From Lepidodermella squamata (lineage: Eukaryota > Gastrotricha): 64,000 bases of DNA. A model generated the notes under the pieces. It had not been told where the DNA came from and searched no databases. It saw only the letters and a program-made list of their open reading frames with translations. The stretch lies in contig JBLDXI010000103.1 of assembly GCA_047495785.1 (NCBI GenBank), forward strand, positions 124,001 through 188,000, written 5' to 3'. Of this stretch, positions 33,727-48,900 are shown in pieces (position 1 is the stretch's first letter; each line of letters begins with the position of its first letter). The position numbers were made by a program, and so were the translations under genes.

Positions 33727-33900
33727 AAAATATCGAAAAATTCGAATGATTGACGCGATTTTTCTCACCAATTAGTCGATGCGTATTTAGGAGGAAGGTT
33801 TTGTTTTTGCTCTTTCAAGCTTATTTTCGCATGAAAAATTAACGCAATTCTGTCTAGAAAGAGGGACAATTTCGCCTTGGCTTGTTAATTGCCTGAAAAA

Positions 33901-36900
33901 ATGAATTTGAAGCTGTTCAGTGGCTGCTTCACTCCTTGGATTTTGCTGCTGATTGTCGATTTGGCAGATGGATATCGTTAGTCAATAATTTTCTACGATT
34001 TTCAACATACCTAATTCAATTATTTCCCACAATTTGTGTCGCTGAAGACATTTTTGATAGAAATGAAATTGTAAATATTTTAAGGTGGATTTTTCGAAAT
34101 TGCTTTCAAAATTTCCGCATTTTTGTTTAAGCTATTTCAATTTATGATCGAGATTTTTGCTTGCCAAATTGAGGTCACTTAGGGCTTCTTCACTACGCTG
34201 TGACCTCTCCTATCTTCTGCTCGCTACATGTAATAAAATTGGAAGCTGGCTCACATTTTGCGGCTCACTAATGTGGCGAAATCAGGTCACAGCGCACGTA
34301 ACACAGGCGATTGCATTTGACCTCAAAATTCTAACCACTTTATTTTAACTTGCATGCTAGAAATTAAGCTGTGTGTTGATTTGGCATGATAAAGCTTTTC
34401 GTTGGAATTTTTAGCAATTTCCTAATATCCTGATACACTCTTCCCTCTTCCCTGTCGTGAAAATACGTCTCCAGGTTGCTGAAAAGCATCTTGGGTTTTG
34501 ATCCATTGTTATCTGGCCATTGCTAAATTTTTAACTTTTAATTTCTAATTTTTGGATGATTTCTAAATTTATTGAATTCTCATAGTAATAATAAAGATTA
34601 TGAAGATCTCTAGATCCCTCGATTGCAAATCTTCGCTAAATTTGCATAATATATTTAGGTTTCACAAACTAGATTAAATGATTCAGCACTTCCAAATCCA
34701 GTATACCCAAACTATGGACTATACTTTTAACTACATTAAATTCACTTCTTTTCTCATTAAATTTCTTCTTTTTACATTTAAAACTTTTTCTGCCATTATC
34801 CACTCTTTTTTCACATTATAAATACTCTTTTTTCCATTAAATTCAAATTAAATCAGATGATACCGAAAAAAATATTTTTGAAATCGCCATCGTCTTCTGA
34901 ATCGGAATATGCCCTGGTTTTTCCTTATAAGCCATTTAGCAGTTGATGCCAGCTTAAAATCTTCATCGGAACCAGATAATTGCAGGTAATCAATGTCTTT
35001 CCTAACCCGAGCATGCAACTTGACATACGGTTTCGGCTGCTCCACCACTCCTTCACGGAATCCCTAGAAGCATTGGGACACCCCTGTCAGGGTTTCTCAA
35101 GACCAGGGTTTCACGTCGCATCCACTTGTATAAAAAGTCGTTTCCAATGACTAATTTTACTTCTAGTTTCATTCACTTGAATGGCAGCTTTCTCGGCTTC
35201 GTCAAGCCTTCCGAGAACTGGTTGTAGTAAGGTTTACTGAAGACCGTATCCCAGTCATGCTGAAAGCGAGATGCCTCTTCGTAAACAACCGCCGTACCTC
35301 GACCTGCTCTAACCTTCTCAGACCCATCGCTAGAAACGACTGTAGAAGAGCTCGAGAATAAAAGCTCGAGAATAAATAACCGAACAGGGCATATTCCGAC
35401 TCAGAAGACGATGGCGATTTCAAAAATATTTCTTTCGAGAGCCCCGGATTTAATTTGAATTTAATGGAAAAAAGAGTATTTATAATGTTAAAAAAGAGTG
35501 GATAATGGCAGAAAAAAGTTTTAATGTAAAAAGAAGGAATTTGATGGGAAAAGAAGTGAATATAATGTCGAATAAAGTATATTTCCAAACTATGGTTTTT
35601 GAGTTTTCCGTTTTTCTTATAGGGGCACACTTTTTTAGCATGGTGACCCATAGATCTCCTTATTACATGTAATTTGCACCATGGTACCTATTAGTCCCAA
35701 TAGGAAGGTCAGTTCACGAGTTCTTGGGTCATATGGTACACATTATTAGGAAGGAAAAGTCAAAATTGCAAAATATCGGAAAAAATTAGGGGATGCAATT
35801 CTTAAATTTTAATCTTTTATCTTCAGGATACTGCCCAGCTGGATGGGTGGAGGTGAACAAAGCCTGCTTCACCGTCAACGAAACACCACTGACCTGGGCC
35901 AATGCGAACACAGCTTGCGCAAAATTAGCCCCGGGCGCTCAATTGGCGATCCACTACAACATCGCCCCGCCTCTCCTCAATCCCGACATCCCCGTCAAAT
36001 GGATGGGCTGGCGATGGAACGGAACCAATTGGCTGAGCCACGACAACTTCCTCCTGCCATACTACAACATAGGTACATACTTCTCATACCTAAATATCGC
36101 AAATTTCCGAATTCTGGTTATCTAGCTGCTTTGGTTGGCTCAGCGGGAATGTGTGCTGTTTACGACACGTCAGTCCCAGGCTATTCGACCGCTCCGTGTT
36201 CTTCAACCCTGCCAAGCTACTGCCGTTTCATTCTCCACGTTTCAGACGCGACTGGTATCGTTCACAAGGGCAATGTGCTGAATTTGCCTCTGACTCGAAT
36301 GTACGGTTTCCGTGATCTGTCCTACCTGGAAGCGGGCTTTCTACCCCTGAGTCCCAATTCGCTTGCCATCAATTGGCCACTCGACGCCAACGAGCTGCTG
36401 TTCCATTCAGGGAACACTAATACTTACGGAATCTGTGCTTGGTTCAGGGGATCTGCATTACGCTTCCTTAACGTGGATGGCCGTTACGACTCGAAATTTA
36501 CATTCACGAATCGTGTCAGCTACACTTTCGGGTTATCGATTACAGGAAGCGTAAGTTGCTATCAAAACTGAATATATCAGGAATTTCAGACGGATAATTT
36601 GATGTTCTTGCGATATATTCATTCTGATTGAATTAACCGGACGACAACCAAGACTAACCAAGAGAAACTTGGATTTACTCCCACATGCGCAACCTCCACA
36701 TGCGCAACCCTAGACTATTATTTAATATTATTATTAGTGCGCGCGCGCTTGTTTCACGCTATGTCACAGCAAATCAACAGGAGTCCAAGGAATGATTTTA
36801 CCCTTGATTTTACCAATTACACTGTCAATTAAACGATGGCAAAATAATTTTCATAATTTCCAGCTATTAAATGAATCATTATAGAAATCGCTCAGGTCTT

Positions 36901-39900
36901 CAAAAACCCATGACATGAATCACCTCCCGAGGCAGCTCCTGTAAATTTAGCGCGGGTTTACCAAGGGTCCTGAAATCTTGACATATTTTATTGTCCCTCT
37001 GATTATTTGAATCAGTTAGCGGGAGGGATTGAGGATGAACAACGGCAGTTGCCCTTGTCCATATTGTTTCATATTGTAAGGTGGTCATTTGAACAAGACA
37101 AATCCTAGAAGAACTTGAGAGCCATGTTATTTTCATAGGGAAGTGGTCAGTTTTTCAGCCATTACATTGACAAATTGGACAATGGGAGTGTGGCAGCAGA
37201 CACGAATGGCGTCGGATTATCGTTCATCGCAGACAACAAAACCTTTAATATAAACCTGCGATACTCGAATGAAACATCACCGAGATCTGCCCTATCAGTT
37301 CCTAACTGTTTCACTGCAAATATAAGGACGCGTTACGCCATTTACATCGACTCTACTTCGGTTATTATGCGAAGCAGTGTGCATGGCGTTTGCTTGAACC
37401 AAAGTATTGCCGTGGATGTCGCCAAGCTAGCCCTGCGGAAGGGTATCCTTATCGGTCCGAGTGGCATCATCTGTAATTTCATAATCAGCAAATCAGCGTC
37501 AGCGGTGTCTCATTTCGAGTGGGAAGCCGAACAATTGTGGAACACATTTGCAGCTGAGCAAGCCTCCGCAGCAGCGGACATTGGATATGACCTTAGCACT
37601 ACGGTTGCATTTTGGCCTCTCACTGAATACAGCCGGGGTAAGGCCGATTTTCCATCTCGTAAACATTTCTTAGCATTATCCAGCGGTCCGAGTACGGCGT
37701 TCAACAATTTTCGAATTTTGCAAAAAACGCAAGGGTCCCCAGCAAATTTTGGGCAGAAATGCTGGATTACCCCCCTCCGCTGAGAGTTGTACCGATTCGG
37801 ACCAGTGCGCGAAGTACGTGGGGGAATGGGGGTATCGCACCCTAGTTCATTTGGGCAAAAGGTGGAAAGCCCTAAAAAAATCACACATGGATGGGAAAAG
37901 GGGAGACCTTTAGTCATACAATTTGACCCCAAAAATATCCCATTTAATCGAGGATCCTACTTCGCGCACTGATTCGGACCACTGACATAATGAGTTCCCT
38001 TTCGGGCTAACAACCTCAGAAGTCAGAAGTCCCTTGAAGCTAACATTCCTCTTCATTTTCTATTCCAGCTAGGGCATATTACTGGGAATCGATGGAAGAC
38101 CCTCTACCGCCGCCGACCCAGGCTCTTAATTTCGAGTACAATACCTTCATCGGGCAACGTGTTCTTACGTCGAAACCAGGCGCCCAGATTGGCGTGACCA
38201 TATCTGGCACCGCTGAAAGTGCAATACTTGCCCGCGGCACGACGCCGTATCGCTACTCTTTCTTTATCACGCGAGATACGTCAGGCCCTCTGATCGAGTT
38301 TTACCAAAAAAACAACGGCTACGCATCATTCACGATTTGGCGAATCGCATCTAATAACTCGTTTGTAATAACTGTGTTGTCACCTTATGTTGACGTTGAC
38401 TATCGCATTCTCGAGTTTGACGCGTGCAAACTGCCGAACGTTTCTTCTTATTCTGGAACACGTGTAGCTTATCGAGTTATGATGTATTACGCGTACTCAC
38501 CGAGCCAATACCAGTGCTTCGTTGATGGTGTCCTTATGCAAACCATGAACTTCTCTACACTGTACCCAACAGCATTATATGGTGTGAGAATCGGCCAATC
38601 TGTCCTCAGCTCGCCCTACGGCCCATTTGTTTCCAGTCAAACAAAATTGAAATCGTTTTTTCAAGGCCAGCTGTTTTGCGTTCATCTCACTGACGTCTCT
38701 GTAAATCCGCATGCGAATTTTTGCAAGAATGTGACATCGAAAACGCCTTTGTATGGAGGTCCAAACAACATCCTATACAAGCCTGGCATGCTTCGGGCAT
38801 TTTGGCCACTTGGGAGAGATTTACGTAAGATTTTTGCCAGTTTGACCCACGTTGAAACTTCAAGATAACTTAAAATTCGGCAAATCCACAAAACAGGCAT
38901 TTAAGATTTCGAAGTCACATTAGCAGTCATGAATTTTTACAAAATTCCTTTAACCAAAGAATTTCTTCTTCATTAAAGAGGCTATGGATGTATCGGGTAA
39001 TCGAATGGATGGTGTTGACATAATGATGGCTTCACGAACCGGCCCGACAAATCTCCCTTATTCTGCCGCTAGATTTTACGCTGGCACAATTGGCAATCAC
39101 ATTGATTTTCTTCGGCCTGATTATTCCTATACTCTCGGCTCGAACGGCTCTGTTACTTATTCGTTCTGGATGTATGCCTACTCGACATATGACAGATTGA
39201 TACTTGCTAATCGTGCAATTTTCTCCCACGTTTTGCCATACAACCCGACTGTAAATGCAATTCCGGTTTCTAAAACTAGTTATAACATTTGTTTTGCCCA
39301 TCCAAGGCTGAGACGACTGGATTTCGGATGACTGCTATCGACAAATTTGAGTTCCGCCTTTTCATAGGAACGACCCTTGTCCAAACGCTGCAAGTCACCG
39401 CAGCTACGCAATTTCAATTCATCAACAGATGGCTATGGGTCGTAATTCAGTACGACATGTGGAAAAGTCAGGTCAAACTCGTTGTCGATGGGGTAACTGA
39501 TGTCGAAACAGTCGAACCGCGAAGTTTGACCACAACAGGCTGGCTTCAGATGGGCTTTCAAAATGGCCTGGTAATTAGATAATTTGTTTAGAAAATTAAA
39601 GCTTGTTTCTTTTTATGTACGAATCAGTCGTTTGACGGTGCATTGAGCTGCTTTTCAATCTACAGCTACGCCGTACCTGAGTGGGAACTCGCAAACGTTC
39701 AGAAAATGTGCAATGATACCTTGGATTATTTTTACGGAAAATGTAATCCTTTGGTGGTTGAATCATCTGAATTCAACCATTTTCTTACAGATAGCACTTT
39801 GTTTTCCTTTCCAAGCCGGCTTGTTGGCATTTGGCCTCTTAACAGAAAGTTCTTGGCAATGGACGTTGGTGGACACAAGATTCATTTTTCAGTACAATTT

Positions 39901-42900
39901 TGGAGAATTTTAATCTATTCTAATAATTTTATCCTTTTATTCAGATGACTTACGGTTCGAATGTAAACCAACTCGCAAGGTGGGTCACTGGACCGAATGG
40001 AAAGCGCGAAGCTGCCGTTTCTGTCGGTGGAAATATTTCAGGAAATGCTCTTGAAATGAGTTATTTGAGTGTATGCAGCCTCTCTTATTCGATTTCTGTT
40101 GCAATATTTTTTTTTTCATCAAGAATATGAACAGCAATTGCAACCCGGCGTTTACGTACGAGTTCATTTACAAGTTCGGAATGGTGAACGGTGACCATGG
40201 ATTGACCGTTTCATTCTACTTCCGATATGTGTAAGTCCTAATACCTAAGCTATATTCTAATCAATTTTGAAATCTGTACCACAGAAACACGAATGAGGAT
40301 TTCACGTACATGCGAAACACTGGCAATATTTACGTCCGAACTCGGAATAACGTCCTTTCCTTTTCATTCGGAACGCCCGAAGGCCCACTGGGTCCCCACG
40401 CAACGGCGTCATGTGTCATGCCGTGAGTTGAGCCAATATCTAGGTATTTAAAAGCTTAGAGTTCTATTTACGTTTTTCAGAATTGATAAATATGCCTCCC
40501 CATCTTGGATCTTTTTCACGGCAATCATCTACAACGCAAATGTCTCTGGTAACGCTTATATCGCCGCGAGCGTGTTCTTAAACGGCCAACCTCTCTGTAA
40601 CAACACTGCGTCTTCTAGAGCCACGGCTAACCTCTACGACAACTCACCGTATCTTTACGACAACATTTATCTTGGAAATTACGCTACTCCAAGCGGTAAT
40701 ACGACTATGGCCTGTGAGTCTTAAAACTGAGTTAATCGTCAATATCAATATTTTCATTTCAGGTTTTACGATCTTCGCCGAAATTATAACGGATCTATTG
40801 GCCCTGAAGGCTGATTGTGATCGAATAATTTCTGGGCAAGTGGACCATTTGCTTGCCCCTGTTGTTAAACCAGCCGTGTTATTGCCTCTCTCTGCCCACA
40901 CCCAGGGCGAAAACACAGCCCCCGATGGCATTCCGTTGAATGGCCGGTTTTCGGGTGTTACCTTCACGAAAGGTCCTACCGGGCTACCGTACGGGGCAAT
41001 GAAGTTCTCAGGCGACATCTACCAGTATTTTCTGGTGAATACATCGCTTGATGGCGGCATGGACTTTCAATCCCAATCTCGAAGCGCGACTTTTCTTTAC
41101 CAGATCAATCATGACCCCTTTTACAGCAACTACGAGTTAGCATTTGCTTATACGACAAAAACTGGGCTCACGAGCGCCTTTGCGCCGCAGCTTAATGGCA
41201 CATTGTATTTTCCGACGAAAGATGGGATAACAAAGGCCCCTAATACCGTGGTTCACGGTAATAATCTTGTTAACGCAAAGACTGGCGTCTGGCACACGCA
41301 TAGCTTCAGCTACGAAATCGGCGGTGATATGAGTTTGGTGACTTGGGACGGCAGAGTGTTCAACGTTATTGGAGAGAGGAAAACTTGTAACTCAGCGACA
41401 CTCAAAGCATCTGACGGCCACTTTTTACTCGGAAGCTCCCCAGCGGCTCCAGGTAAATATGTTGCGCTAGGAATTCTATTTCTTACCATAAACATTTCTG
41501 AAGTTGGATTCTCGGATGACAACTTTGGCCTTGTTGGTTCAATGTCGTGTTTCCAGTACTACGGCCGAGGATTAGGACCGTATGAAATCTCTCAAGCCTC
41601 AAAATGGTGCAATCACCCAGATTACATCGGCTGTTACTCGAACATAACTCAAACTCCGACGAAACGAATGATTGTCGATAGGTCTGGCATGACTGCCACC
41701 AAATGCAGACAATTTTGTGGTGAGATTTCCTGCTTTCTTGAAATGGACTCGAATCGTTTAAATTACAGGAAAGGGCGGCAATAGATATGCCGGAATTGAG
41801 GGTGGAGATACGTGCAAGTGTTTTGACGCTATTTCGTTCGCGAGATTCAAACTGGTCCAGAACAGTCTTTGCGGCATGTTTGTATCAGGAAATGCGGTAG
41901 AACTCGGAGGTGGGGCGGATTCTAGTGGTTACACTGCGCTTTACACATCCAGCTATTCCCGAAATGTCTCCCAAGATCTTGCGATTGCTGCGACTAGGAA
42001 TATTTGTAAGATATTTTACTTTATTTGAGAGGCGATGTTTCCATTTTGAGAAACTATTTCAGACTGCCCGCCGGGTTACTACAGCATACCTCCTAATCAT
42101 TACCATTGCTATGCCCTGCTTCAACCTGACACCTTTTTAGAATACAGCGTTTCAGAGGCGGCTTGTGAGGCTTCGTATGGTCCCTCGGCCCTAATTTACC
42201 CGGAAAGTGAGGAAGAAAACACGCTTCTCGACTCGATCAATACTTGGCGAATGTGGATCGGCTGTTCTGGTATCACGATGAATGCCGATGTTGGGGTCTG
42301 CCAGCGAGAAGATGGAAAACGGCTGCCCGCATATTACAAGTAATTACCTTCCCAAAACAGAACATCTTCAATAATAGCTGTAATTCTCTTTCAGTTATCG
42401 AAGTAATACAGTTGGAACAGCGGCCAACCCCCTTGAGGCTTATACGAATGATGTAATGGTAAACTGGGCGGTTGTAGCGACGTACACCGCAAAAACGGTT
42501 TGCAAAGCCCCACCACCTCAAACCTCTCGTAAGTTCTCCCCGTAAACCATAACCCGAAAGACAATAGAGACGAGGTAGGGGAGGGTAGACCGAATAGCTT
42601 TTCACTTTTCACTCTTTGCCTCTTTTGTGAAGTAGTAAATGTTCTGATTTATTGACTAGTCTGCCCCCGGTTTACGACACGAGCTTTTGGCAACTGCTAT
42701 TTATTTGTTTACGAGCCGAAATCTTTCGACGACGCGGACGCTTATTGCGCTCGCTATGCTGCTGGTGGGCGTCTGACGCCAGCAACAGTTCCGGCTAAAT
42801 TCTACCTTAACACACTCCTACCATTCAGCGCTAGTTCGTTCTGGATGGGTTTACGTTACACTAATCCGAGCACGGTGTCGCGCACTGACGGCACTGTCTG

Positions 42901-45900
42901 GGTGGCGGACTCCACATTTTTCGCCATTGACCAGCCAACAAGTGGCATCGACATGCGGGCGCCTTGTATCTACGCAGATGTTCGATCCAACTTTCAATTT
43001 CGAACAGCGCCATGTGAAGAACTGAAGACTTTCATGTGCGCTTTCCCACCAGTCCTCTCGCAATATGCTCTGAATGCTTCAGTTTACGGCGTTCCTCCTT
43101 ACGCTATGAGGACGTCTGCTACTGGGGTTTCGAACGCCCATCAAGGCGTGATTGGATCTTCGAGCTCGATTTGTACCACATCAACATCTGACTACGTCCA
43201 GGTCGACTACTCCTGGTCGGTCAGAATCCTATCTGTCACTATAGAGTGCATCCCCCAAGCCACGTTATGCCCTAATAGCTATCAGCTGAAGTACAGTACT
43301 GATGGAAAGGTTTGGACAACTTACCTCTGGCAAACTGCAACTTACTACTACGGTGTGAGTGGCACAAAACAGAGTATCACAGCTCCGTCAGCAAATTACT
43401 CAACATTGCTACCCCTCCTCGACAATACAAACAAAGTGATGACCCACATTTTCTCAACATTTTTGCAAGCCCGATACATTCGATTGGCATCGCTGAGTAC
43501 CACTGTTAAGAACTGTTTTCGCTTCAACTTTGCTGCGACGATAAGGGAAACAAGCACAGTGGCGGATTACGGCGTAGCTCGTCATTTCGGCCCTGTTGCA
43601 CTCATCGCTCGGGTCAATGCCGGCCGATTTGCCGATATTCGGCTCATGGTCCATCAATTTGGGTTTTCGCCCGTGCCTAGAATGACACTACCACCATCGC
43701 CCATTTCCTTATTCGACGACCCTGTTTACGTTCCGAGGATCGTTGGTACCCAGAAAATAACCATCATAGCAACGGACGCTGAGGGTTTCGAAGCTGTCAC
43801 ATCAGCGATGTTACCCCTTGAGACGAGGACTAGAGATTTGTTCATCACCACCTGCCCTTCGACGGCTGATGCTGGAACTACAATGAAATGCTTCGTTAGG
43901 GCGGTTGGCGGGTCGAATTTTACGATGACTACAACGTATGGAGCTCTACTTCAAGGCCAACGACAGTATACCTCTCAAGTGTTGGGTTAGTTCCCAAATA
44001 ATACCTGTTTCTTCATTAATTCTCGCAAATTTTCGAAATTTTCTGGAATTTTCAAACAAATTTCAAATTTGTAATCCAAAATCTGCGAATTTCCCAGAAA
44101 ATTTCCGGAAATCTGGAAAACCCTGGGGCATTGTTAATTTTGTATTCTTTTCGCTGCAGCTACGCGGCGAGAGTATGGTATCATTGAGACGGTCGAAACA
44201 CTTAAGATGGCATATCCATCGTGGGGCGCTGTAACTGCTCTGAACGTGAATTTCCCCTTTGACAAACATGCAACAGTATACGCGATCGAAGCTAGGTTTG
44301 TAGAGAGAATCTCATTCCCAACCCTTGGATTAACGCTCATTTTAGCTTGGATTTCCTTGGAAATGTCACGTTCTTCTTCATGGTTCCCGATTGCGCAGTT
44401 GGAACTACGTTTTGCATGCAAAGCTTCAGCTGCCTTAACAACACTTTGATCTGCAAGAACCAGCGACCTTCCCGGTTTTCCTTCAAATGTCAATCTGGCT
44501 ATAAGCCCTGTGAAGATGGGAAGTCGTGCTGTTCCTACACCCTAAACCCTCCAACAGTCCCTCCCTACAAGAACTACTACAACCTTACAAACGCTCCAAA
44601 CAGCTATAAAGTTGTTGCGAAGCATGAGGCGATATTTCAATCAACGGGCCGGCAAATTTACTACATACCAGCTGATGCGATTCAAGAGTACCCGCCTGGA
44701 ACAATCCTAGCCGCTGCCGTTCCAGTTGCTAACGCTTATGGAATGGCAAGGTTGAAGTTTTATAACATCACCGATATCCCGGTCTATACAGTCGCTGGTG
44801 CGACTGCAACAGTAAACACTTCATACCCGGCTACAGGAACGACTAAGAGAATCGGTCTACCTATGATTCGAGCGATAACTGTCGACTCTACTACCTTTGG
44901 CCTTCATATATCATGGCAAGGGAATTGCGGTCCTGTACCTTTCACGGCTTCTACTGTCGATTCAAATTGGCCTGATAACGTTTTGATTGCTACGACAAAC
45001 ATCACAATCAATTCAGACTGTTCTAGGCCTGATCTGGTTTCTCAGGGTTTCATTTACGCCCAAACTGTTGCAAAGTTCAATTTGACTCGCGTTTTCAACT
45101 GCTATTGCCGTTACGAGATCAAATGGAGCGATTCAGCGGCTGGTTACGTTCCTCTGACTTGGTCGGACCTGGACAATTTTGTTGAAATGCAGCGAGTTTT
45201 CCCTGATGCTGGGAAATACATCTTATACCTTAGAGTTTACAATTTTCTCAACGAGTCCTTTTTTAACGTGAGAAGATTTTATCGTCAAGGGCTATCTATG
45301 CCTACTCATTTTTATACTAGATCACGATAAGTGTTCTGAATTCGATATCGGAAATCGATGTCAGAACACCAAACTTCCCTGCTTCATCCGTAGATATTCC
45401 AGTTGCCGTTGAGGTTGTCGCATATACTGGAAGCTCTTTCGACGATGGTATGTTCTTTATTGTACATGAGGGGCCATTTGTTTAATGGTTTTTTAAAGGA
45501 ATGGTGAGAAATTGGTCGATTTCTTATGGGGATCATTCTGTTTACGAGAGCTTTGACATGCCGCGTGATATTGCTGAAAATGGGACATGCCAACCTGGCT
45601 GGACCTTGATCAGGTCGACTGGGCTTTGCTTGATGTTCGTTAACGTTTCACTAGCCTATGGAGATGCAGAGAACTATTGCGCCTCTATGGGCGCAACTTT
45701 GCCTTACCTTCCAGCGTCATTCGGCTTGAGTATATCTGATGTTAAAGCTTTAATGACAGCGCTCGGAGACACTGCTGCTATAATGTGGGACGGCGCTAGT
45801 AAGATGCGCAGCAAACCGGGCTTCACGATTACTGCTTCGAACGATGTTGCTAGGATCACCAACGCATATTTCTCATCAGCGCAGCTTTGCTACTCTTGGA

Positions 45901-48900
45901 CTCCCTATACTGCCACTATGTATGGGACTCAAGACTGCTCTGATAAATTCCGATTCTTCTGCCAACAGCCTATTCAAAGTAAGTTTGTCTTGCAATCGAA
46001 ATTTGATTCATTTCAATCAAATTGTCCCAGATTTCAAGCTATGTGGTCCAGAAGGCGAGCTGTGGTCAATTTACGGTGGTATTTGTTACAGGGCTTTTAC
46101 GGACAGAGCTGAGACGTGGTCAAACTCGGCTGACCGCTGCAGAGATATGGGAGGGCAACTGATGAGTCTCAGAGGCCCTGCAAGCGACGTCAAAGCTTTC
46201 GGAGATTACATTAAACAATTTGTAAATTCCAGTTTTCAATACAGCGTAAACTGCGCTCGCGGTTTCAATTATTCAAGAATTTGTTCCGATTTTTTCGGCA
46301 ATGTCTATCGTTATGATGGAACCCTGAGTACATTAACCCGGTTCACTTTTAATCTGAACACCAGCCAGTTGACTCCAACATCGGCATCAGCGTATGCGAT
46401 CTGCGAGCGGCCCTTCATGTCCCAAGCAAAACCCCGGCTCTACTTCAATCGATTAGCTAATCGGCGACTTATTCCATCGACGGATCCCGCCATCAACTGC
46501 CCACAGGGTATGGCACAGGCCGGTTCGACTTGCTTCGGCCTGGTGAAAGACCCGGAAACCTTGGAAGATGCTGCTTCGAAGTGCAAAGGTCTATTCGATG
46601 GATATTTGGCCCGATTAAGTAATTCGAGTGATAACTCCTTTGCAACACAACTCATTTCTGCCGGGGGTATTGCCGAAGCTTGGATTGGGTTAACCACTGG
46701 AGGGGTGTCAAATTCTTGGCTATGGTTAGATGGAACTGGACTACTCGCAGAACAGCCCTATCTTAATTGGGCTGGCCAGTCGAATCCCCTAACTTCGCCA
46801 AAGGTTAGTGGAGCTTCAATTTTAGCTTCAACTGGTAAATGGAGCGTTCAAGATTCTGCGGTTGCTAAACCTTATGTTTGCATGAGGAAGCCGTTACAGC
46901 AACGCGTTTTCTCAGGAAGTTGCGACAGTTACGCCAACAATCTGAGCCATCGAAACGGGCTGTGTTTGATGAGTCCAATGTTAAACAGCCCAGCAGCTGC
47001 TTCTGCGGCTAATAAGTCATGCTTGAACCTAATCGGCGGAAAATTGTTAGAGCCAATCACTGGGGATCAATGGCAACAAGCTGTTCGCTTTATCTTCGAA
47101 ACTGTTCAATGGAACGGGCCTACCGAACCTATTTGGACGGGACTGATTTACAACCAAATGGGAATAGTCAGCCCCATTGCTGATCAGGCTGTTTATGTGA
47201 AATGGCCGCTTGGTTACCAGCCTAATTTAGCTCTAGGCGGCTGTGTGGCTTTGTATCCTGAAGGTTACGCGAAACTTGCGCCTTGTAGCAACAGCTATCG
47301 TTACGCCTGCCAGGTGGCAGCTGTGAAATGCCCAATGGGTTGGCAAAGTTGGGGAGGAATGTGCTACAAGAGCTCAGAGGACGATACAACGCTGCAATCG
47401 TACACCGTGCCAGATGTTACAGGCAGTACCTGTCGGCTTTTGTTGGACTCTTATCCAACTTCGTTGGCTAGTGCCGCTGAAATCATTGGAATTCGCTCGA
47501 TTCCTTACGCAGGCTTGCCGTCCCGAATAGCAACAGGTCAAACACTACCGAGTAATAATAATCTTATAAAATCGGATAGTGGAAGGCCGATATATTCGCC
47601 AAATAAGCCGGTGAATGTAACAAGATACCGCCTCTACATCAACGAAACTAATCAAGTGGCTTATATCATTGATACGGACACTCCGCTTCCAATGCAAGTG
47701 GTATGCCAACGCCCTACAACGATCAACCCAGACGACTGTGCTCTAGCTTGCCTGACCTCGAGAGTCGAACCCTGCAGCACATTTGAGTATAGGGGCGAAA
47801 GCTGTCTGCTATTCAGCGAAGCTATAACGACCAATACTTATGGTATTCGCAACTCTAACGGCTACTCAGACCTATACACTTTGGATGAAGGAGCTAATCG
47901 ATGCTCTGATTCTGTGTTAGCCTCGATCCAAGGAATTCAGTACTCAGGGCGGGACAATGAGTCAAACCCTAGCAACGCACGTTACAGATCGGGAGGTAAA
48001 GGATTCGTCCCAGTTTCCTCTTCAGATTACCTCGAGGTAGAACTTCACTGTCAATTTTCGTTGATATCCCTAATTTTTTAAATTTAGATTCTGTTCCCTC
48101 ATCTGGTATCGCTATACAGTTTTACAATCGCAACGGTTACATCCAGTTTCGTGACTTCAATTCGATTCGAATGTGGTTATAGCCTGAACGACCCCTATGC
48201 ACCTTGTTTCCTAACTGAAGACAATAACTATCAAGTATTTCAAGTTCAACCGAAAGCGGACCCAACGATCATCGACTTCCCGAAATTCATCACAATCCGC
48301 CGCATTCGAGTCGTCCCAGTTACCTTTTCCGGCTGGCCGAATTACCAAATCGAGTTCTCAGGTTGCCAAACGATTCTAGGGGTAACAAGAAGGATTCACA
48401 AGTATTCCAAAGTTGGGACATATCAGGCCGAGTTGAGCACATCTTCCGGTCAGAGTTCTACAAGTTTTCTTGTGGCGGACGCTGTTGGTTTGCTAGACGT
48501 CAAATTGCCAGCTGCTTTACGGGTTGGCTCGGGTTACCAAATTCCTTTCAACTATAGTTCGACATCATTTGCTAGCGCTAATGCTTCATTCTTCGGCCAA
48601 CCTGTTCCGACAACTGTTTTCGCGAATAAGTCCGGGATTATCTCTATACCTAAAGAGCTAGTTGGCGCTTATGGGATTGATGGAAATGTTACCTTGAACG
48701 TATCATTGGATAACCCTATATCAGACCCAGTGACTTTCGACTTTGTGACATACGTCGAATTCCCAATAACTTGGCTGAATGTCACGTCAAATCAAACTGC
48801 CGAATACGGAGCATATCGCGCTGAGCCTGTCCGTTTCTATCTCAGCGGGTCGAATTGTTCAAGATGTAGCCTCAACATTACTTTCCAAACTCCATTTGGC

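Noticed and set aside
35202-35651. Transposase in the intron-1 element
   Set aside because: The minus-strand frame shows no recognisable transposase motif and runs through the inverted repeat.
36126-48036. Several independent lectin genes instead of one polycystin gene
   Set aside because: All 28 junctions agree in phase, no internal signal peptide, promoter or poly(A) site is evident, and introns between modules are about 50 bp.
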